Assembly: GCF_030547425.1 (NCBI RefSeq)
Contig: NZ_JAUORH010000012.1
Coordinates: forward strand, 1-64,000
Reading direction: 5' to 3'
DNA length: 64,000 nt
Source of the DNA: Tenacibaculum sp. 1_MG-2023
GTDB taxonomy: Bacteria; Bacteroidota; Bacteroidia; Flavobacteriales; Flavobacteriaceae
Shown here one piece after another: positions 45,921-56,012 of this stretch. The notes below the pieces were generated by a model. That model saw only the letters and a list, made by a program, of their open reading frames with translations. It ran no database searches and was not told the DNA's origin. Position 1 is the first letter of the stretch. Each line of letters opens with the position of its first letter. Both the position numbers and the translations under genes were made by a program.

Positions 45921-45930
45921 CACCTCCTTT
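45921..45930 (-). promoter_or_regulatory. strong Shine-Dalgarno of rpsU
   Basis: The minus strand reads AAAGGAGGTG, nearly the full complement of the 16S 3' end, with GGAGG nine bases before the ATG. This is the only strong SD I see in the window, and it decides the rpsU start. Confidence 0.93.
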
Positions 45931-46081
45931 CATTGTAGTCTATATATATTAAAAACTGACAACACACAGTATATCAGTTGATTACACCTTTTTATTTAAT
46001 TTTCGACCGCAAATATACAAAGTATTCTTTAATATCAAATTATTTTCACCTCTTTTTAGATTTAAAAATGATGTAAATAAA

Positions 46082-46105
46082 AAAATCCTGCAATTGCAGG
46101 ATTTT
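46082..46105 (-). terminator. terminator of the acyl-CoA dehydrogenase gene
   Basis: A perfect 24-base palindrome (AAAATCCTGCAA and its complement) lies between rpsU and the acyl-CoA dehydrogenase stop codon, flanked by A and T runs. Confidence 0.88.
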
Positions 46106-46127
46106 AACTTTTATCTTAAACAACAAC

Positions 46128-47294
46128 CTATGTTGCTGGCTTGTATTCTTTCTTATCTATTATCATTTTTGCGATAATCTCTTTAAGAATCTCCGAAGTA
46201 CCTCCTCCAATTGGTCCTAATCGACTATCACGTAATAAACGTGCCATTGGATATTCTTCCATATAACCATAACCTCCTAACAACTGTAAAGCTTCGTAAA
46301 TAACCTCATCTGCCATTTTAGTAGATAGCAATTTACTCATACTCGCTTCTTTCACGACATAAATACCATCATTCAATCGTTTTGCTATAGAGTAATTATA
46401 TTCTCTACACATATCTACTCTACTAGCCATTTCTGCTACCTTATGACGTAAGGCTTGAAATTTATCTAATGTTTTCCCGAAAGCTTCACGCTCACTCATG
46501 TATTGCACAACATAATCAACTGCATAGTCTGCACGAGCATGAGCATTAATCCCCATTATTAAACGCTCTAAAGCGAAATGCTGCATAATATAAGGAAAAC
46601 CTTTCCCTTCGTCTCCCATTAAATTTTCAGCAGGTATTACCACATTATCAAAAGCGATTTCTGCAGTGTCAGAAGCTCTCCACCCTAACTTATCTAATTT
46701 AGTTGAAGAAATTCCTGGAGTATCTCTATCAATAATAAAAATACTCATTCCTTTATGCTTGTCTTCTGGATCTGTTTTAGCTGCAACAACTAAGTAATCA
46801 GAGTACACTCCATTCGTAATAAATGTTTTTGATCCATTAATCACATAAGTATCTCCTTTTTTTATTGCTGTTGTACGCATTCCTGCAACATCACTTCCCC
46901 CAAAAGGTTCTGTAATACATAAACACCCTATTTTATCTCCTTCGATACTTGGTGTTAAATATTCTTTTTTAATTCGATCGTCTCCTTCTTTATTTACATG
47001 GGTCATTGCTAAATAAGCATGTGCCCACATATTAGCTGCAAAACCTCCTGAATTTATTTTTTGTAACTCTTCTAAAAAGATAACAGTATAAAAAAGGTCT
47101 AAACCTAATCCTCCATATTCTTCTGGTTGATTTAAACCAAAGTATCCCATTTCACCGAATTTCTTCCAGATAAAACGCTCTACCGTGCCTTCTTTCTCCC
47201 ATTTATTTATATGAGGAACGACCTCTTTTTGTAAAAAATCTTTAAAACTCTGACGAAAGGCTTCGTGCTCTTCGGTAAAGTACATACTATTCAT
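46128..47294 (-). CDS. acyl-CoA dehydrogenase
   Basis: This 388-residue flavoenzyme oxidises acyl-CoA to 2-enoyl-CoA. The start MYFTEEHEAFRQSFKDFL is the N-terminal helical domain. The FAD/acyl-CoA signature is CLCITEPFGGSDVAGMRTTA. The C-terminal signature is QLLGGYGYMEEYPMARLLRDSRLGPIGGGTSEI, where the catalytic Glu lies in YMEEYP. The chain-length preference cannot be told. The first codons (MNSMYF) offer an internal start three residues later. It is a single-gene unit. Confidence 0.95.
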   Translation of the reverse strand: MNSMYFTEEHEAFRQSFKDFLQKEVVPHINKWEKEGTVERFIWKKFGEMGYFGLNQPEEYGGLGLDLFYTVIFLEELQKINSGGFAANMWAHAYLAMTHVNKEGDDRIKKEYLTPSIEGDKIGCLCITEPFGGSDVAGMRTTAIKKGDTYVINGSKTFITNGVYSDYLVVAAKTDPEDKHKGMSIFIIDRDTPGISSTKLDKLGWRASDTAEIAFDNVVIPAENLMGDEGKGFPYIMQHFALERLIMGINAHARADYAVDYVVQYMSEREAFGKTLDKFQALRHKVAEMASRVDMCREYNYSIAKRLNDGIYVVKEASMSKLLSTKMADEVIYEALQLLGGYGYMEEYPMARLLRDSRLGPIGGGTSEILKEIIAKMIIDKKEYKPAT

Positions 47295-47325
47295 AGTGGC
47301 TTGTTTATTAAATTTTGTTGCTTGT

Positions 47326-48243
47326 TTATTTTGCCTCCAAATATAAGATTATTCTGTCGTATTTATTTAGTGGAAAATCTTTAATGTTTCTTAATTCTGA
47401 TATATCTTGGAGTTCTGCTACTTCATCTCTGTATTCAAAAATCTTTTTACATAACTTATAATCGATATATGGATTCTTCAACACTTCTTTAAATCTCGCT
47501 GTATTTACATTTACTTTTTTAATTGTTGGTTTTTCTACTATAGCGAAAGTTTGTAGAACTCTATTTGCTGTTTCTTTATCTAAACCCCATACTTCATATA
47601 ATTGCTCAGGAAGTAAATACCCTTGTAGCTTACCTCTATATTTTACGATTCGAGAAGACAACACTTCTCCTATTCCACTTACAAATTCAAAGTCTTTTTG
47701 AGTAGCCTTGTTTATATCCGAGGTACTCAGAGTTGGTTTTAGGTATGTTGATTTTTTATTTCCAGCTTTATAACCACTTTTCAACCTTGCTTCTAATAAC
47801 TTTTTAGTTTTTCTTTTATTTCTAGCGTTTACCCAATCTGGAAATTTAAAATATGGAGCTACCTTATCTAATAAGCTATCAGGCACTTTTGTTACTTGTT
47901 TAAAATCTTTAACAGAATTGATCCACTTGTTTTGTTTTCTGTAATTATGTAATCTGTCAATTTCTTCAAGTGACATTCCTAGTTGATAACCTTTAAAATC
48001 AGTTATATAATTTGGATTGAATGGATACAGCTTTGGCTTTCTTTTATCCAGTTCAATTCTCTTTAAACTATCGACTGTATTCTGAAAAGCTATCAATTCC
48101 TTTTTGCTTACACCTTGTGCTTCTTCGGAAGAAAAATCGACATAAACATATATTAATTGTAAAACAATAATGATAAACAACAAAAAGAAAACCCCATTTC
48201 GTTGGTGTTTATTATACCAGAAATGGGATTTAAATATTTTCAT
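47326..48243 (-). CDS. helix-hairpin-helix (ComEA-like) membrane-anchored protein
   Basis: This 305-residue protein has an N-terminal basic stretch and a membrane anchor (GVFFLLFIIIVLQLIYVYV), then three or four helix-hairpin-helix units. They include YQLGMSLEEIDRLHNYRKQN, SDINKATQKDFEFVSGIGEVLSSRIVKYRG (the clearest) and KVNVNTARFKEVLKNPYIDYKLCKKIFEYR. Such proteins bind DNA without sequence preference; ComEA-like ones take part in DNA uptake, but no other competence gene is here. It lies 12 bases downstream of the symporter gene. Confidence 0.9.
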   Translation of the reverse strand: MKIFKSHFWYNKHQRNGVFFLLFIIIVLQLIYVYVDFSSEEAQGVSKKELIAFQNTVDSLKRIELDKRKPKLYPFNPNYITDFKGYQLGMSLEEIDRLHNYRKQNKWINSVKDFKQVTKVPDSLLDKVAPYFKFPDWVNARNKRKTKKLLEARLKSGYKAGNKKSTYLKPTLSTSDINKATQKDFEFVSGIGEVLSSRIVKYRGKLQGYLLPEQLYEVWGLDKETANRVLQTFAIVEKPTIKKVNVNTARFKEVLKNPYIDYKLCKKIFEYRDEVAELQDISELRNIKDFPLNKYDRIILYLEAK

Positions 48244-48255
48244 TCGTTTTATTTC

Positions 48256-49965
48256 TTATTCTTCTACTGCTTCTTTCTTAAGGTTAATAGCATCTATATA
48301 TCTTTTCAGCTGTTTTTTAACTACAGGCATTAACAAATATAAACCTACCATGTTAGGGAACACCATTGCAAAAATCATTGCGTCAGAGAAATCCCATATA
48401 GACTTCATACTAGCCGCAGCTCCGATCACCACAAAAGTTAAAAATAAAAATTTATATGTTAAATCGGCTTTTTTACCTCTACCGAATAAAAACTTCCAAG
48501 ATTGCAACCCGTAATAAGACCAAGAAATCATTGTAGATACAGCAAACAGTACTACTGCTACAGTTAAAAACAAATTTGAGTAAGGAATGTAAGCTGCAAA
48601 TGCTTTAGAAGTAATTCCTGCCCCTTCGTAAGAAACTCCGTCAATAAGTACAGAACCAGCACCGTCACCACCATATTGAAAAATTGTAGCTCCCGACGCA
48701 TCTCCTCCAAAATTAAAAATAATAATAACTAAAGCCGTCATTGTACATATTAATACAGTATCTATAAATGGCTCTAACAAGGCTACTAAACCTTCAGAAG
48801 CTGAATATTTTGTTTTTACCGCTGAGTGCGCTATTGAAGCTGAACCAGCCCCTGCTTCATTAGAAAAAGCTGCTCTTTTAAAACCTACCAACAAAACACC
48901 TATAACACCACCTACACCAATTGCTGTTGGATTAAAAGCTTCTGTTACAATTAAAGATATAGCATCGTCTATTAAAGAAAAGTTAACTCCTAAAATATAC
49001 AAACAAGCTAATAAATATAACACTGCCATAAAAGGAACTACTTTTTCAGTTACCGAAGCAATTCTTTTAATACCTCCTATAATTATAACACCTACTAAAA
49101 TGGCTAATACTACACCTATAATAGCTCCTGCTGCTGTACTCTCTAAACCTAATAACTCCTTAATCACTATTGTTGCTTGGTTAGATTGGGCTGCATTACC
49201 ACCACCAAAAGAACCTCCAATACAGAAAACAGCAAATGCTCCTGCTGCAATTTTACCTAAAGTCGCAAAACCTTTTTCTTTTAATCCTTTTGATAAATAA
49301 TACATAGGTCCTCCATATACTGTTCCATCTTCACCCACATCACGATAATGCACTCCTAATGTACATTCAACAAATTTTGTAGACATCCCCAGTAAACCAC
49401 AAATTATCATCCAAAATGTTGCTCCCGGACCTCCTAAAGCAATCGCTAATGCAACTCCTGCAATATTACCGTTTCCTACCGTACCAGAAACCGCTGTTGC
49501 CAACGCTTGGAAGTGTGACACCTCTCCTTCATGACTTTCATCTCTAATAGTGTCTTTAATATCTCCATCAATTTCTAAATCACTATGTAAGCTTTCTATA
49601 TTCTCTATATGCTCTTCAATATCATCAATCTCATTCATATCTACTCCTTGAGCTATCCCATCTTCACCATATAATAATTGCGCACCATGTTTTTCAATAT
49701 CTTCATATTTTCCTCTTACAACATTAATTGCAGTAAAGAAGTGGCGGATATTAGGAAATCCAAAATAGAGCGTAAAAAAAGCGGCGCTAGCCACTAACAA
49801 AATCAATACAAAAGGGGTTTCAAATACCTGAAAGAAAATTACACTACTAAAAAAATCAGAAATAGGTTTAAAAGCTTCGTCTATTTGTTGATCTAAACCT
49901 TTTTCCTGTGCAAATGTTAACATCGGCGTTATTGAAAACAACAATGCAAGTAGTTTTTTGTTCAT
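48256..49965 (-). CDS. sodium/alanine symporter (AGCS family)
   Basis: This 569-residue protein has about eleven membrane segments. AGCS motifs are visible: HFQALATAVSGTVGNGNIAGVALAIALGGPGATFWM, TKFVECTLGVHYRD, FNPTAIGVGGVIGVLLVGFKRAAFSNEAGAGSASIAHSA. The N terminus (MNKKLLALLFSITPMLTFAQ) looks like a signal peptide, which is common in the Bacteroidota members. An acidic insert (DIEEHIENIESLHSDLEIDGD, residues about 115-145) lies before the core; I do not know its role. It imports alanine or glycine with sodium. Confidence 0.93.
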   Translation of the reverse strand: MNKKLLALLFSITPMLTFAQEKGLDQQIDEAFKPISDFFSSVIFFQVFETPFVLILLVASAAFFTLYFGFPNIRHFFTAINVVRGKYEDIEKHGAQLLYGEDGIAQGVDMNEIDDIEEHIENIESLHSDLEIDGDIKDTIRDESHEGEVSHFQALATAVSGTVGNGNIAGVALAIALGGPGATFWMIICGLLGMSTKFVECTLGVHYRDVGEDGTVYGGPMYYLSKGLKEKGFATLGKIAAGAFAVFCIGGSFGGGNAAQSNQATIVIKELLGLESTAAGAIIGVVLAILVGVIIIGGIKRIASVTEKVVPFMAVLYLLACLYILGVNFSLIDDAISLIVTEAFNPTAIGVGGVIGVLLVGFKRAAFSNEAGAGSASIAHSAVKTKYSASEGLVALLEPFIDTVLICTMTALVIIIFNFGGDASGATIFQYGGDGAGSVLIDGVSYEGAGITSKAFAAYIPYSNLFLTVAVVLFAVSTMISWSYYGLQSWKFLFGRGKKADLTYKFLFLTFVVIGAAASMKSIWDFSDAMIFAMVFPNMVGLYLLMPVVKKQLKRYIDAINLKKEAVEE

Positions 49966-50050
49966 AATATGTATTTGATTTTTGAATTAGTAGCCCGCAA
50001 TATCATAAAAAAATGTACTTACAACAAGTTTTCGTTGTTAAATATAGTTT

Positions 50051-50950
50051 TTACGTTAGTTTTTCTTTAAATTTTTGTAAATCTTCTTGAAATGATTTCG
50101 GAGCCAACCCCAAGTATTTCTTAACTTTTTCCAAATCAAAGCCTGTTGTAGCTGGGCGTTTAGCTCTTTGATTTAGTTCTTCAGTAGAAATTGATTTTAT
50201 TAAGCTTTTGTCTAGCATGAATACTTCTGCTATTTGCTGTGCTATTTCATAAATACTCAACATTTTTTTTGAGGAAATATTAAAAACTCCCATTGCTTTT
50301 TTATCTATTGACAATTTACATGCCAATGCCAAATCTTCAACATAAGTTGGCATACGAAACTGATCATCTACTATCGTAATTTCTTTCCTATCTTCCAACA
50401 TTTTCTTTACCCACAATACTATATTGCTACGTGACATATCATATACTTTTCCATATACTAATATGGTACGTAAAATAGTATAATCTATCTTAGACTGGAT
50501 TAAGGTCTCTTCTGATTTCAACTTAGAAAGTCCATAATAACTTAACGGATTTGGTTTATCAGTCTCTTTGTATGGACCATTCTTTCCATCAAAAATAAAA
50601 TCAGTTGAAATATGGATTAAATGTGCATTATTTTCTTCAGAATAGTTTTTAAGATATTGAACTACATCTATATTTAGTTTATCACAAGCTTCTTTATTTA
50701 TTTCACATTCATCAACATTTGTCATTGCTGCTGTATTTACAATAACATCTGGTTTGTATTCAGACAGTTTTTTGTAAAGCAAAACTTCATCTGTAACATC
50801 AATTGAAACATAATTAAAATCACTTCTATCACTTCTATTTTCTCCTCTTGAAAAACCTATTGTTTGATATCTTTCTTTTTCTTCCAATAAAAGGTTTACT
50901 AAAGTTTGTCCAAGCAAACCATTACTTCCTGTTATTACGACTTTCTTCAT
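50051..50950 (-). CDS. dTDP-4-dehydrorhamnose reductase-like (RfbD/RmlD) protein
   Basis: This 299-residue protein has the Rossmann start KVVITGSNGLLGQTLVNLL and the RmlD pattern NTAAMTNVDECE. It then has HISTDFIFDGKNGPYKETDKPNPLSYYGLSKLKSEE, with the Tyr-x3-Lys pair in YYGLSK. The nearest families reduce sugar nucleotides; no other rhamnose gene is nearby, so the exact substrate is open. It overlaps the potassium-channel gene by one base. Confidence 0.9.
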   Translation of the reverse strand: MKKVVITGSNGLLGQTLVNLLLEEKERYQTIGFSRGENRSDRSDFNYVSIDVTDEVLLYKKLSEYKPDVIVNTAAMTNVDECEINKEACDKLNIDVVQYLKNYSEENNAHLIHISTDFIFDGKNGPYKETDKPNPLSYYGLSKLKSEETLIQSKIDYTILRTILVYGKVYDMSRSNIVLWVKKMLEDRKEITIVDDQFRMPTYVEDLALACKLSIDKKAMGVFNISSKKMLSIYEIAQQIAEVFMLDKSLIKSISTEELNQRAKRPATTGFDLEKVKKYLGLAPKSFQEDLQKFKEKLT

Positions 50951-51954
50951 TAAAAAACTTTTCTAAGTGTTTCTATCTGCTCAGGACGTCCTAAAACAAT
51001 TAAATTCCCTCCTGTTTCTAACTTCACAGAAGCCTCTGGGTTGATGATGTAATCTTTATTTGGAGTGCGATAACCTATTACTGTACATCCTGTTTTTTTT
51101 CGTAAATCTAAATCTAATATTGTTTTATCAATATATTTTTCTGGTAAATCATTAATCGCTACTTCTTCTAAATTAGCAGTTGTTTCTCCTTCAATAGTTA
51201 GCCTATCTACAAACTCAATAACATCAGGAGTTACCACTAAAGATGCCATGTGAGAGCCTCCTAATTTATCTGGCATAATTACATTATCTGCTCCTGCTAT
51301 TTTTAGCTTACTATATGACGTTTCTTTAGATGCTCTGCTAATTACTTTACAGTTTTTATTTAATTGCTTTGCTGTTAACACTACAAATAAATTATCGGCA
51401 TCAGAAGGTAACGCCGTTATTAGATTTTCTGCATTCATAATACCAGCTCTTAATAAAGTTTCATCGAGCGTTGCATCGCCTTGAATAGCTAATACTCCTT
51501 TTTCATCTAACTGCCTGACTATTTCGTCGAACTTTTCAACTATGACTACTTGCTTTTTGTAATTCTTTAATTTTGAAATAGCTTGTTTACCGTTTCTTCC
51601 ATAACCACACACGATAGTATGCCCTTTTAATTGTTCTATTTTTTTTTGCACTTTTTTTATTTTTAACTGATGAAAAAATTGCCCACTAATTAAATACTCT
51701 GAGAATGAAGAAACCGCATAACCAAAAACAAACAAACTAGATATTATCAATCCGATAGTAAATAGTTTTTCTCCCGTACCAAAAGGATGCACTTCTCCAA
51801 AACCAATAGTACTAATGGTTATAATCGTCATGTACAAAGCATTAATAAAGGAATAGTCAAAAAGTAACATGTAGCCTACAACCCCTACCATGACTATTAA
51901 AACGGAATAAATTATAGCTCTATATAACCTTGATTGAAGTACTGTGTTTATCAT
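50950..51954 (-). CDS. potassium channel with TrkA-N/TrkA-C domains
   Basis: This 334-residue protein has two membrane segments flanking a pore with the selectivity filter TISTIGFGE, a TrkA-N (RCK) domain (HTIVCGYGRNGKQAISKL, with Gly-rich NAD-like site) and a TrkA-C domain (about 260-334). It resembles MthK/Kch-type ligand-gated channels. The filter TIGFGE differs from the classical TVGYGD, as in many bacterial homologues. It overlaps its neighbours by four bases (upstream) and one base (downstream), so the three genes form an operon. Confidence 0.93.
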   Translation of the reverse strand: MINTVLQSRLYRAIIYSVLIVMVGVVGYMLLFDYSFINALYMTIITISTIGFGEVHPFGTGEKLFTIGLIISSLFVFGYAVSSFSEYLISGQFFHQLKIKKVQKKIEQLKGHTIVCGYGRNGKQAISKLKNYKKQVVIVEKFDEIVRQLDEKGVLAIQGDATLDETLLRAGIMNAENLITALPSDADNLFVVLTAKQLNKNCKVISRASKETSYSKLKIAGADNVIMPDKLGGSHMASLVVTPDVIEFVDRLTIEGETTANLEEVAINDLPEKYIDKTILDLDLRKKTGCTVIGYRTPNKDYIINPEASVKLETGGNLIVLGRPEQIETLRKVF

Positions 51955-52178
51955 AAATCAAAAACAGATGTTCTTTTAGTATAAATCATATCTTTTAATC
52001 TTAGTAAAAAAGCCATTGTTAAATATAATCCAAAAGACAAGCCTACTGTTACAAATGATATATAAATAAAAAACAAACGTACATTAGTAGCTCGCATACC
52101 CAATCTATCAGCAAATCTGGAAGACACGTTAAAACCATGGCGTTCAAAAAAAAGCCTTACAAAATCTATAAATTTCAT
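51951..52178 (-). CDS. PspC-domain small membrane protein
   Basis: This 75-residue protein has an N-terminal amphipathic part (FIDFVRLFFERHGFNVSSRFADRLGMRATNVRLFFIYISF) and one hydrophobic segment (YISFVTVGLSFGLYLTMAFLL). This is the pattern of PspC-like proteins, some of which help the membrane-stress response. It is the first gene of the operon and overlaps the channel gene by four bases (ATGA). Confidence 0.8.
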   Translation of the reverse strand: MKFIDFVRLFFERHGFNVSSRFADRLGMRATNVRLFFIYISFVTVGLSFGLYLTMAFLLRLKDMIYTKRTSVFDL

Positions 52179-52260
52179 TTATTAATTAAGTTTTATTCGC
52201 AATATACTATTTTCAGTTTATTTGTTGATAATCGCTGCTTCAAAATAAATTTGGTTTTGG

Positions 52261-52268
52261 TAACTTTG
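52261..52268 (+). promoter_or_regulatory. candidate -7 element of uvrA
   Basis: TAACTTTG fits TAnnTTTG and lies 23 bases before the TTG start. A clear -33 element is not seen. Confidence 0.4.
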
Positions 52269-52291
52269 CTGTTTTTGGTAAAATCCTCACT

Positions 52292-55117
52292 TTGAAAGAA
52301 CAAGAATACATAGAAGTCTACGGAGCCCGTGCTCACAATTTAAAAAATATTGATGTTAAAATCCCTCGTGAAAAACTCGTTGTGATTACTGGTTTGAGTG
52401 GAAGTGGAAAGTCTTCTTTGGCTTTTGACACAATTTACGCTGAAGGACAACGTCGCTATATTGAAACTTTCTCTGCATATGCACGTCAATTTTTGGGTGG
52501 GCTAGAAAGACCTGATGTTGATAAAATTGACGGACTTTCGCCTGTAATTTCTATTGAACAAAAAACAACGAACAAAAGTCCACGTTCTACTGTAGGGACT
52601 ATTACTGAAATTTACGATTTTCTCCGTTTGTTATTTTCTCGCGCGGCTGATGCTTACTCATACAATACAGGTGAAAAAATGGTAAGCTATTCTGACGAAC
52701 AAATCAAAAACTTAATTTTAAAAGATTTTAACGGGAAACGTATTGCTATTCTTGCCCCTATAATCAAATCGAGGAAAGGACATTACCGTGAATTGTTCGA
52801 ACAAATTTCTAAACAAGGTTTTGTTCGTGTTCGTGTGGATGGAGAAATTAGAGAAATTGAAAAAGGCATGAAACTCGACCGTTATAAAACACACGATATT
52901 GAAGTGGTTATAGATCGTTTAGCTGTGAATGACGCTGCTGAAAAACGCTTAGAAGAAACTATTAAAACTGCTTTGTATACTGGTGATAATATTTTAATGG
53001 TTATTGATGTTGATGATGAAAAACCACGTTATTTCAGTCGTGAATTGATGTGTCCTACTTCAGGAATCGCTTACCCAAACCCTGAACCAAACACCTTTTC
53101 ATTTAACTCACCAAAAGGTGCATGTTCTCACTGTAACGGATTAGGAATTACTAATGAAATAAACAATCAAAAAGTAATTCCAGATGATACTATTTCAATT
53201 AAAAATGGAGGAATTGTTCCTTTAGGAGAGCAAAAAAATAGTTGGATTTTTAAACAACTACAAACTATTGCCGAACGTTATAGTTTCAAATTAACTGATT
53301 CAATAAGAAGTATTCCTAAAGAAGCCATGGAGATTATTCTTCACGGCGGGAAAGAAAAATTTGAAATACAGTCCAAAACTGCTGGGGTTACTAGAAATTA
53401 CGAAATTGATTTTGAAGGAATTATTGCCTTTATTGAAAATCAATATAAAAATTCAGAAAGCACTTCCATTAAACGCTGGGCTAAAGGTTTTATGGATGAA
53501 GTTTCCTGCTCAGTTTGTAATGGGAAACGGTTAAAAAAAGAAGCACTTCATTTTAAAATCACTGATAAAAACATTAGTGACTTAGCTCAAATGGATGTTT
53601 TGGAATTGGCTAGTTGGTTTCAAGAAGTTAATGAAAAATTATCAGAAAAGCAACTCACTATTGCTGCTGAAATTTTAAAAGAAATACGTACTCGAATTCA
53701 GTTTTTATTGGATGTTGGGTTAGATTATCTAACATTAGACCGTACATCAAAATCACTTTCTGGTGGTGAAGCACAACGTATTCGTTTAGCAACACAAATA
53801 GGTTCGCAACTAGTAGGTGTTTTATATATTTTAGATGAGCCAAGTATTGGCTTACATCAACGTGACAATCAAAAATTAATTGATTCTCTTATCAAACTTC
53901 GTGATGTTGGTAATTCTGTTTTAGTGGTTGAGCACGATGAAGACATGATCAAAAATGCTGACTTTGTCCTAGATATTGGTCCTGGTGCTGGTCGCCATGG
54001 TGGAGTAATTGTTAGTGAAGGTAATTTTGACGATTTAAAAAGTCATGACACCCTTACTGCTGATTATTTATCTGGAAGAAAAGTAATTGAAGTTCCTAAA
54101 AAACGTCGTGAAGGGAACGGAAAAACAATTTCTTTAAAAGGTGCTTCAGGGAATAATTTAAAAAATGTTTCCGTTGAATTTCCTTTAGGAAAAATGATTT
54201 GCGTTACAGGAGTCTCTGGTAGTGGGAAATCTACCTTAATTAATGAGACCCTCTACCCTATTTTAAACGCACACATTTATCGAGCAGTTAAAAAACCGAT
54301 GCCTTACAAAAAAATTGAAGGCTTAGAACATGTTGATAAAGTTATTGATATTGATCAATCTCCTATTGGTAGAACTCCACGCTCCAATCCTGCTACTTAC
54401 ACTGGAGTGTTTAGTGAAATACGTAGTTTATTTGCAAAAACTCCAGAAGCCTCGATTCGAGGTTACAAACCTGGTCGTTTTAGTTTTAATGTAAAAGGCG
54501 GACGTTGTGAAACTTGCCAAGGTGGTGGGGTTCGTGTTATTGAAATGAATTTTTTACCCGATGTTCATGTAGAATGTGAAACCTGCCAAGGAAAACGTTT
54601 TAATCGAGAAACATTAGAGATTCGTTATAAAGGAAAGTCTATTTCAGACATTTTAGAAATGACGATTAACGAAGCTACAGCCTTTTTTGAACATATTCCT
54701 AAAATATATAGAAAATTAAAAACAATTAAAGATGTTGGTTTAGGATATATCACTCTTGGCCAACAATCCACTACACTATCAGGTGGTGAGGCGCAACGTA
54801 TTAAATTAGCATCCGAATTATCAAAAAGAGACACTGGTAACACGTTTTATATTCTTGATGAACCAACTACAGGATTGCATTTTGAAGACATTCGTGTTTT
54901 AATGGATGTTTTAAATAAATTAGCTGATAAAGGAAATACTGTATTAATTATTGAGCATAACTTGGATGTTATTAAACTTGCCGATTATATTATTGATATT
55001 GGTATGGAAGGTGGTAAAAAAGGTGGTAAAGTATTAACTTTTGGGACTCCTGAAGAAGTTTCTAAACACAAAAAAAGCTATACAGCTAAATTCCTAAAAA
55101 AAGAGTTAAAAAAGTAA
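52292..55117 (+). CDS. uvrA: excinuclease ABC subunit A
   Basis: This 941-residue DNA repair ATPase finds DNA damage with UvrB. The first codon is TTG (52292); no ATG gives a full N terminus, and [20 protein letters not shown] is the normal UvrA start. The two nucleotide sites are [20 protein letters not shown] with [17 protein letters not shown], and [17 protein letters not shown] with [17 protein letters not shown]. Zinc-finger cysteines are in CSHCNGLG and in CETCQGGG and CETCQGKRF. It is a single-gene unit. Confidence 0.98.
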   Translation: MKEQEYIEVYGARAHNLKNIDVKIPREKLVVITGLSGSGKSSLAFDTIYAEGQRRYIETFSAYARQFLGGLERPDVDKIDGLSPVISIEQKTTNKSPRSTVGTITEIYDFLRLLFSRAADAYSYNTGEKMVSYSDEQIKNLILKDFNGKRIAILAPIIKSRKGHYRELFEQISKQGFVRVRVDGEIREIEKGMKLDRYKTHDIEVVIDRLAVNDAAEKRLEETIKTALYTGDNILMVIDVDDEKPRYFSRELMCPTSGIAYPNPEPNTFSFNSPKGACSHCNGLGITNEINNQKVIPDDTISIKNGGIVPLGEQKNSWIFKQLQTIAERYSFKLTDSIRSIPKEAMEIILHGGKEKFEIQSKTAGVTRNYEIDFEGIIAFIENQYKNSESTSIKRWAKGFMDEVSCSVCNGKRLKKEALHFKITDKNISDLAQMDVLELASWFQEVNEKLSEKQLTIAAEILKEIRTRIQFLLDVGLDYLTLDRTSKSLSGGEAQRIRLATQIGSQLVGVLYILDEPSIGLHQRDNQKLIDSLIKLRDVGNSVLVVEHDEDMIKNADFVLDIGPGAGRHGGVIVSEGNFDDLKSHDTLTADYLSGRKVIEVPKKRREGNGKTISLKGASGNNLKNVSVEFPLGKMICVTGVSGSGKSTLINETLYPILNAHIYRAVKKPMPYKKIEGLEHVDKVIDIDQSPIGRTPRSNPATYTGVFSEIRSLFAKTPEASIRGYKPGRFSFNVKGGRCETCQGGGVRVIEMNFLPDVHVECETCQGKRFNRETLEIRYKGKSISDILEMTINEATAFFEHIPKIYRKLKTIKDVGLGYITLGQQSTTLSGGEAQRIKLASELSKRDTGNTFYILDEPTTGLHFEDIRVLMDVLNKLADKGNTVLIIEHNLDVIKLADYIIDIGMEGGKKGGKVLTFGTPEEVSKHKKSYTAKFLKKELKK

Positions 55118-55254
55118 GATTACAACATTTCTCACACACACACAACTTGTTTTTTATATATTTTTTTTGATTTTAAATTAATTTATATAAATTTATAAGC
55201 TGATTTTTTGAAAAAAGAATCAATTAAATAGTATTCCCCCGAAATTATTTAAAC

Positions 55255-55938
55255 ATGAGAAAAGAAAAACAATCTGCTTTATTAGCAGATAATTGCCCAC
55301 TTATTTGCGAAACGTACAAGAACATAATATCTAAAATAGCCAGGCTAAATCCTAACTTTAACTTTAACACGGACATTACCTACAATTGTAATGGAGCTTA
55401 TGATATTATAAAAAAGACAATTGAAAAAGAAACTTCTCTCAACTTTGTTGTTTTAGACTTAAAACTTTCTCCTGCTAAGAGTAGAAAAATATTATCTGGG
55501 GAAGATCTAGGGCTTTTAATAAGAAAGTTACTTCCAAACACAAAACTGATTGTTTCAACTGATTGTAATGACAATTACAGAATCCACAATATTTTTAAAA
55601 GCTTAAATCCTGAAGGCTTTCTTATTAAGAATGATTTAACTTCAAAAGAGTTAAAAAATGCGATAAAGAATGTGACTAGTAACATTCCTTATTACAGCAA
55701 AACTGTCTTAAGCCTTTTAAGAAAAGAAGTCTCCAACAACTTTTCCATTGATTCGATAGATCGACAAATCCTATACGAACTTTCATTAGGTTCTAAAATG
55801 AAAGATATGCCTAATTTTATACCTCTTTCTGCAGCTAGCATTGAAAAACGTAAACGGCATTTAAAAAAAGTTTTCAACGTTAAAGCTAAAGGAGACAGAG
55901 AGTTGATATTAATAGCCAAAGAAAAGGGCTTCATTTAA
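55255..55938 (+). CDS. NarL/LuxR-like response regulator at the head of the peptide cluster
   Basis: This 227-residue protein has an N-terminal receiver-like domain. An acidic pocket is suggested by ADN (residues 11-13), a phosphoacceptor Asp68 in FVVLDLKLSP, and Lys125 in FLIKNDLT. Residues about 165-227 are a LuxR-type helix-turn-helix (DRQILYELSLGSKMKDMPNF, then LSAASIEKRKRHLKKVFNV). No histidine kinase lies nearby. It is separated by 74 bases from the VKOR-fusion gene on the same strand, so it is probably the local regulator of the peptide system. I cannot tell what it senses. Confidence 0.8.
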   Translation: MRKEKQSALLADNCPLICETYKNIISKIARLNPNFNFNTDITYNCNGAYDIIKKTIEKETSLNFVVLDLKLSPAKSRKILSGEDLGLLIRKLLPNTKLIVSTDCNDNYRIHNIFKSLNPEGFLIKNDLTSKELKNAIKNVTSNIPYYSKTVLSLLRKEVSNNFSIDSIDRQILYELSLGSKMKDMPNFIPLSAASIEKRKRHLKKVFNVKAKGDRELILIAKEKGFI

Positions 55939-56012
55939 AAAACAATAATTACGGTTTTCCCTTACTTTTTTTATGGTTTTTTATATGAAAAAATAATTAT
56001 CAAAATATAGCT

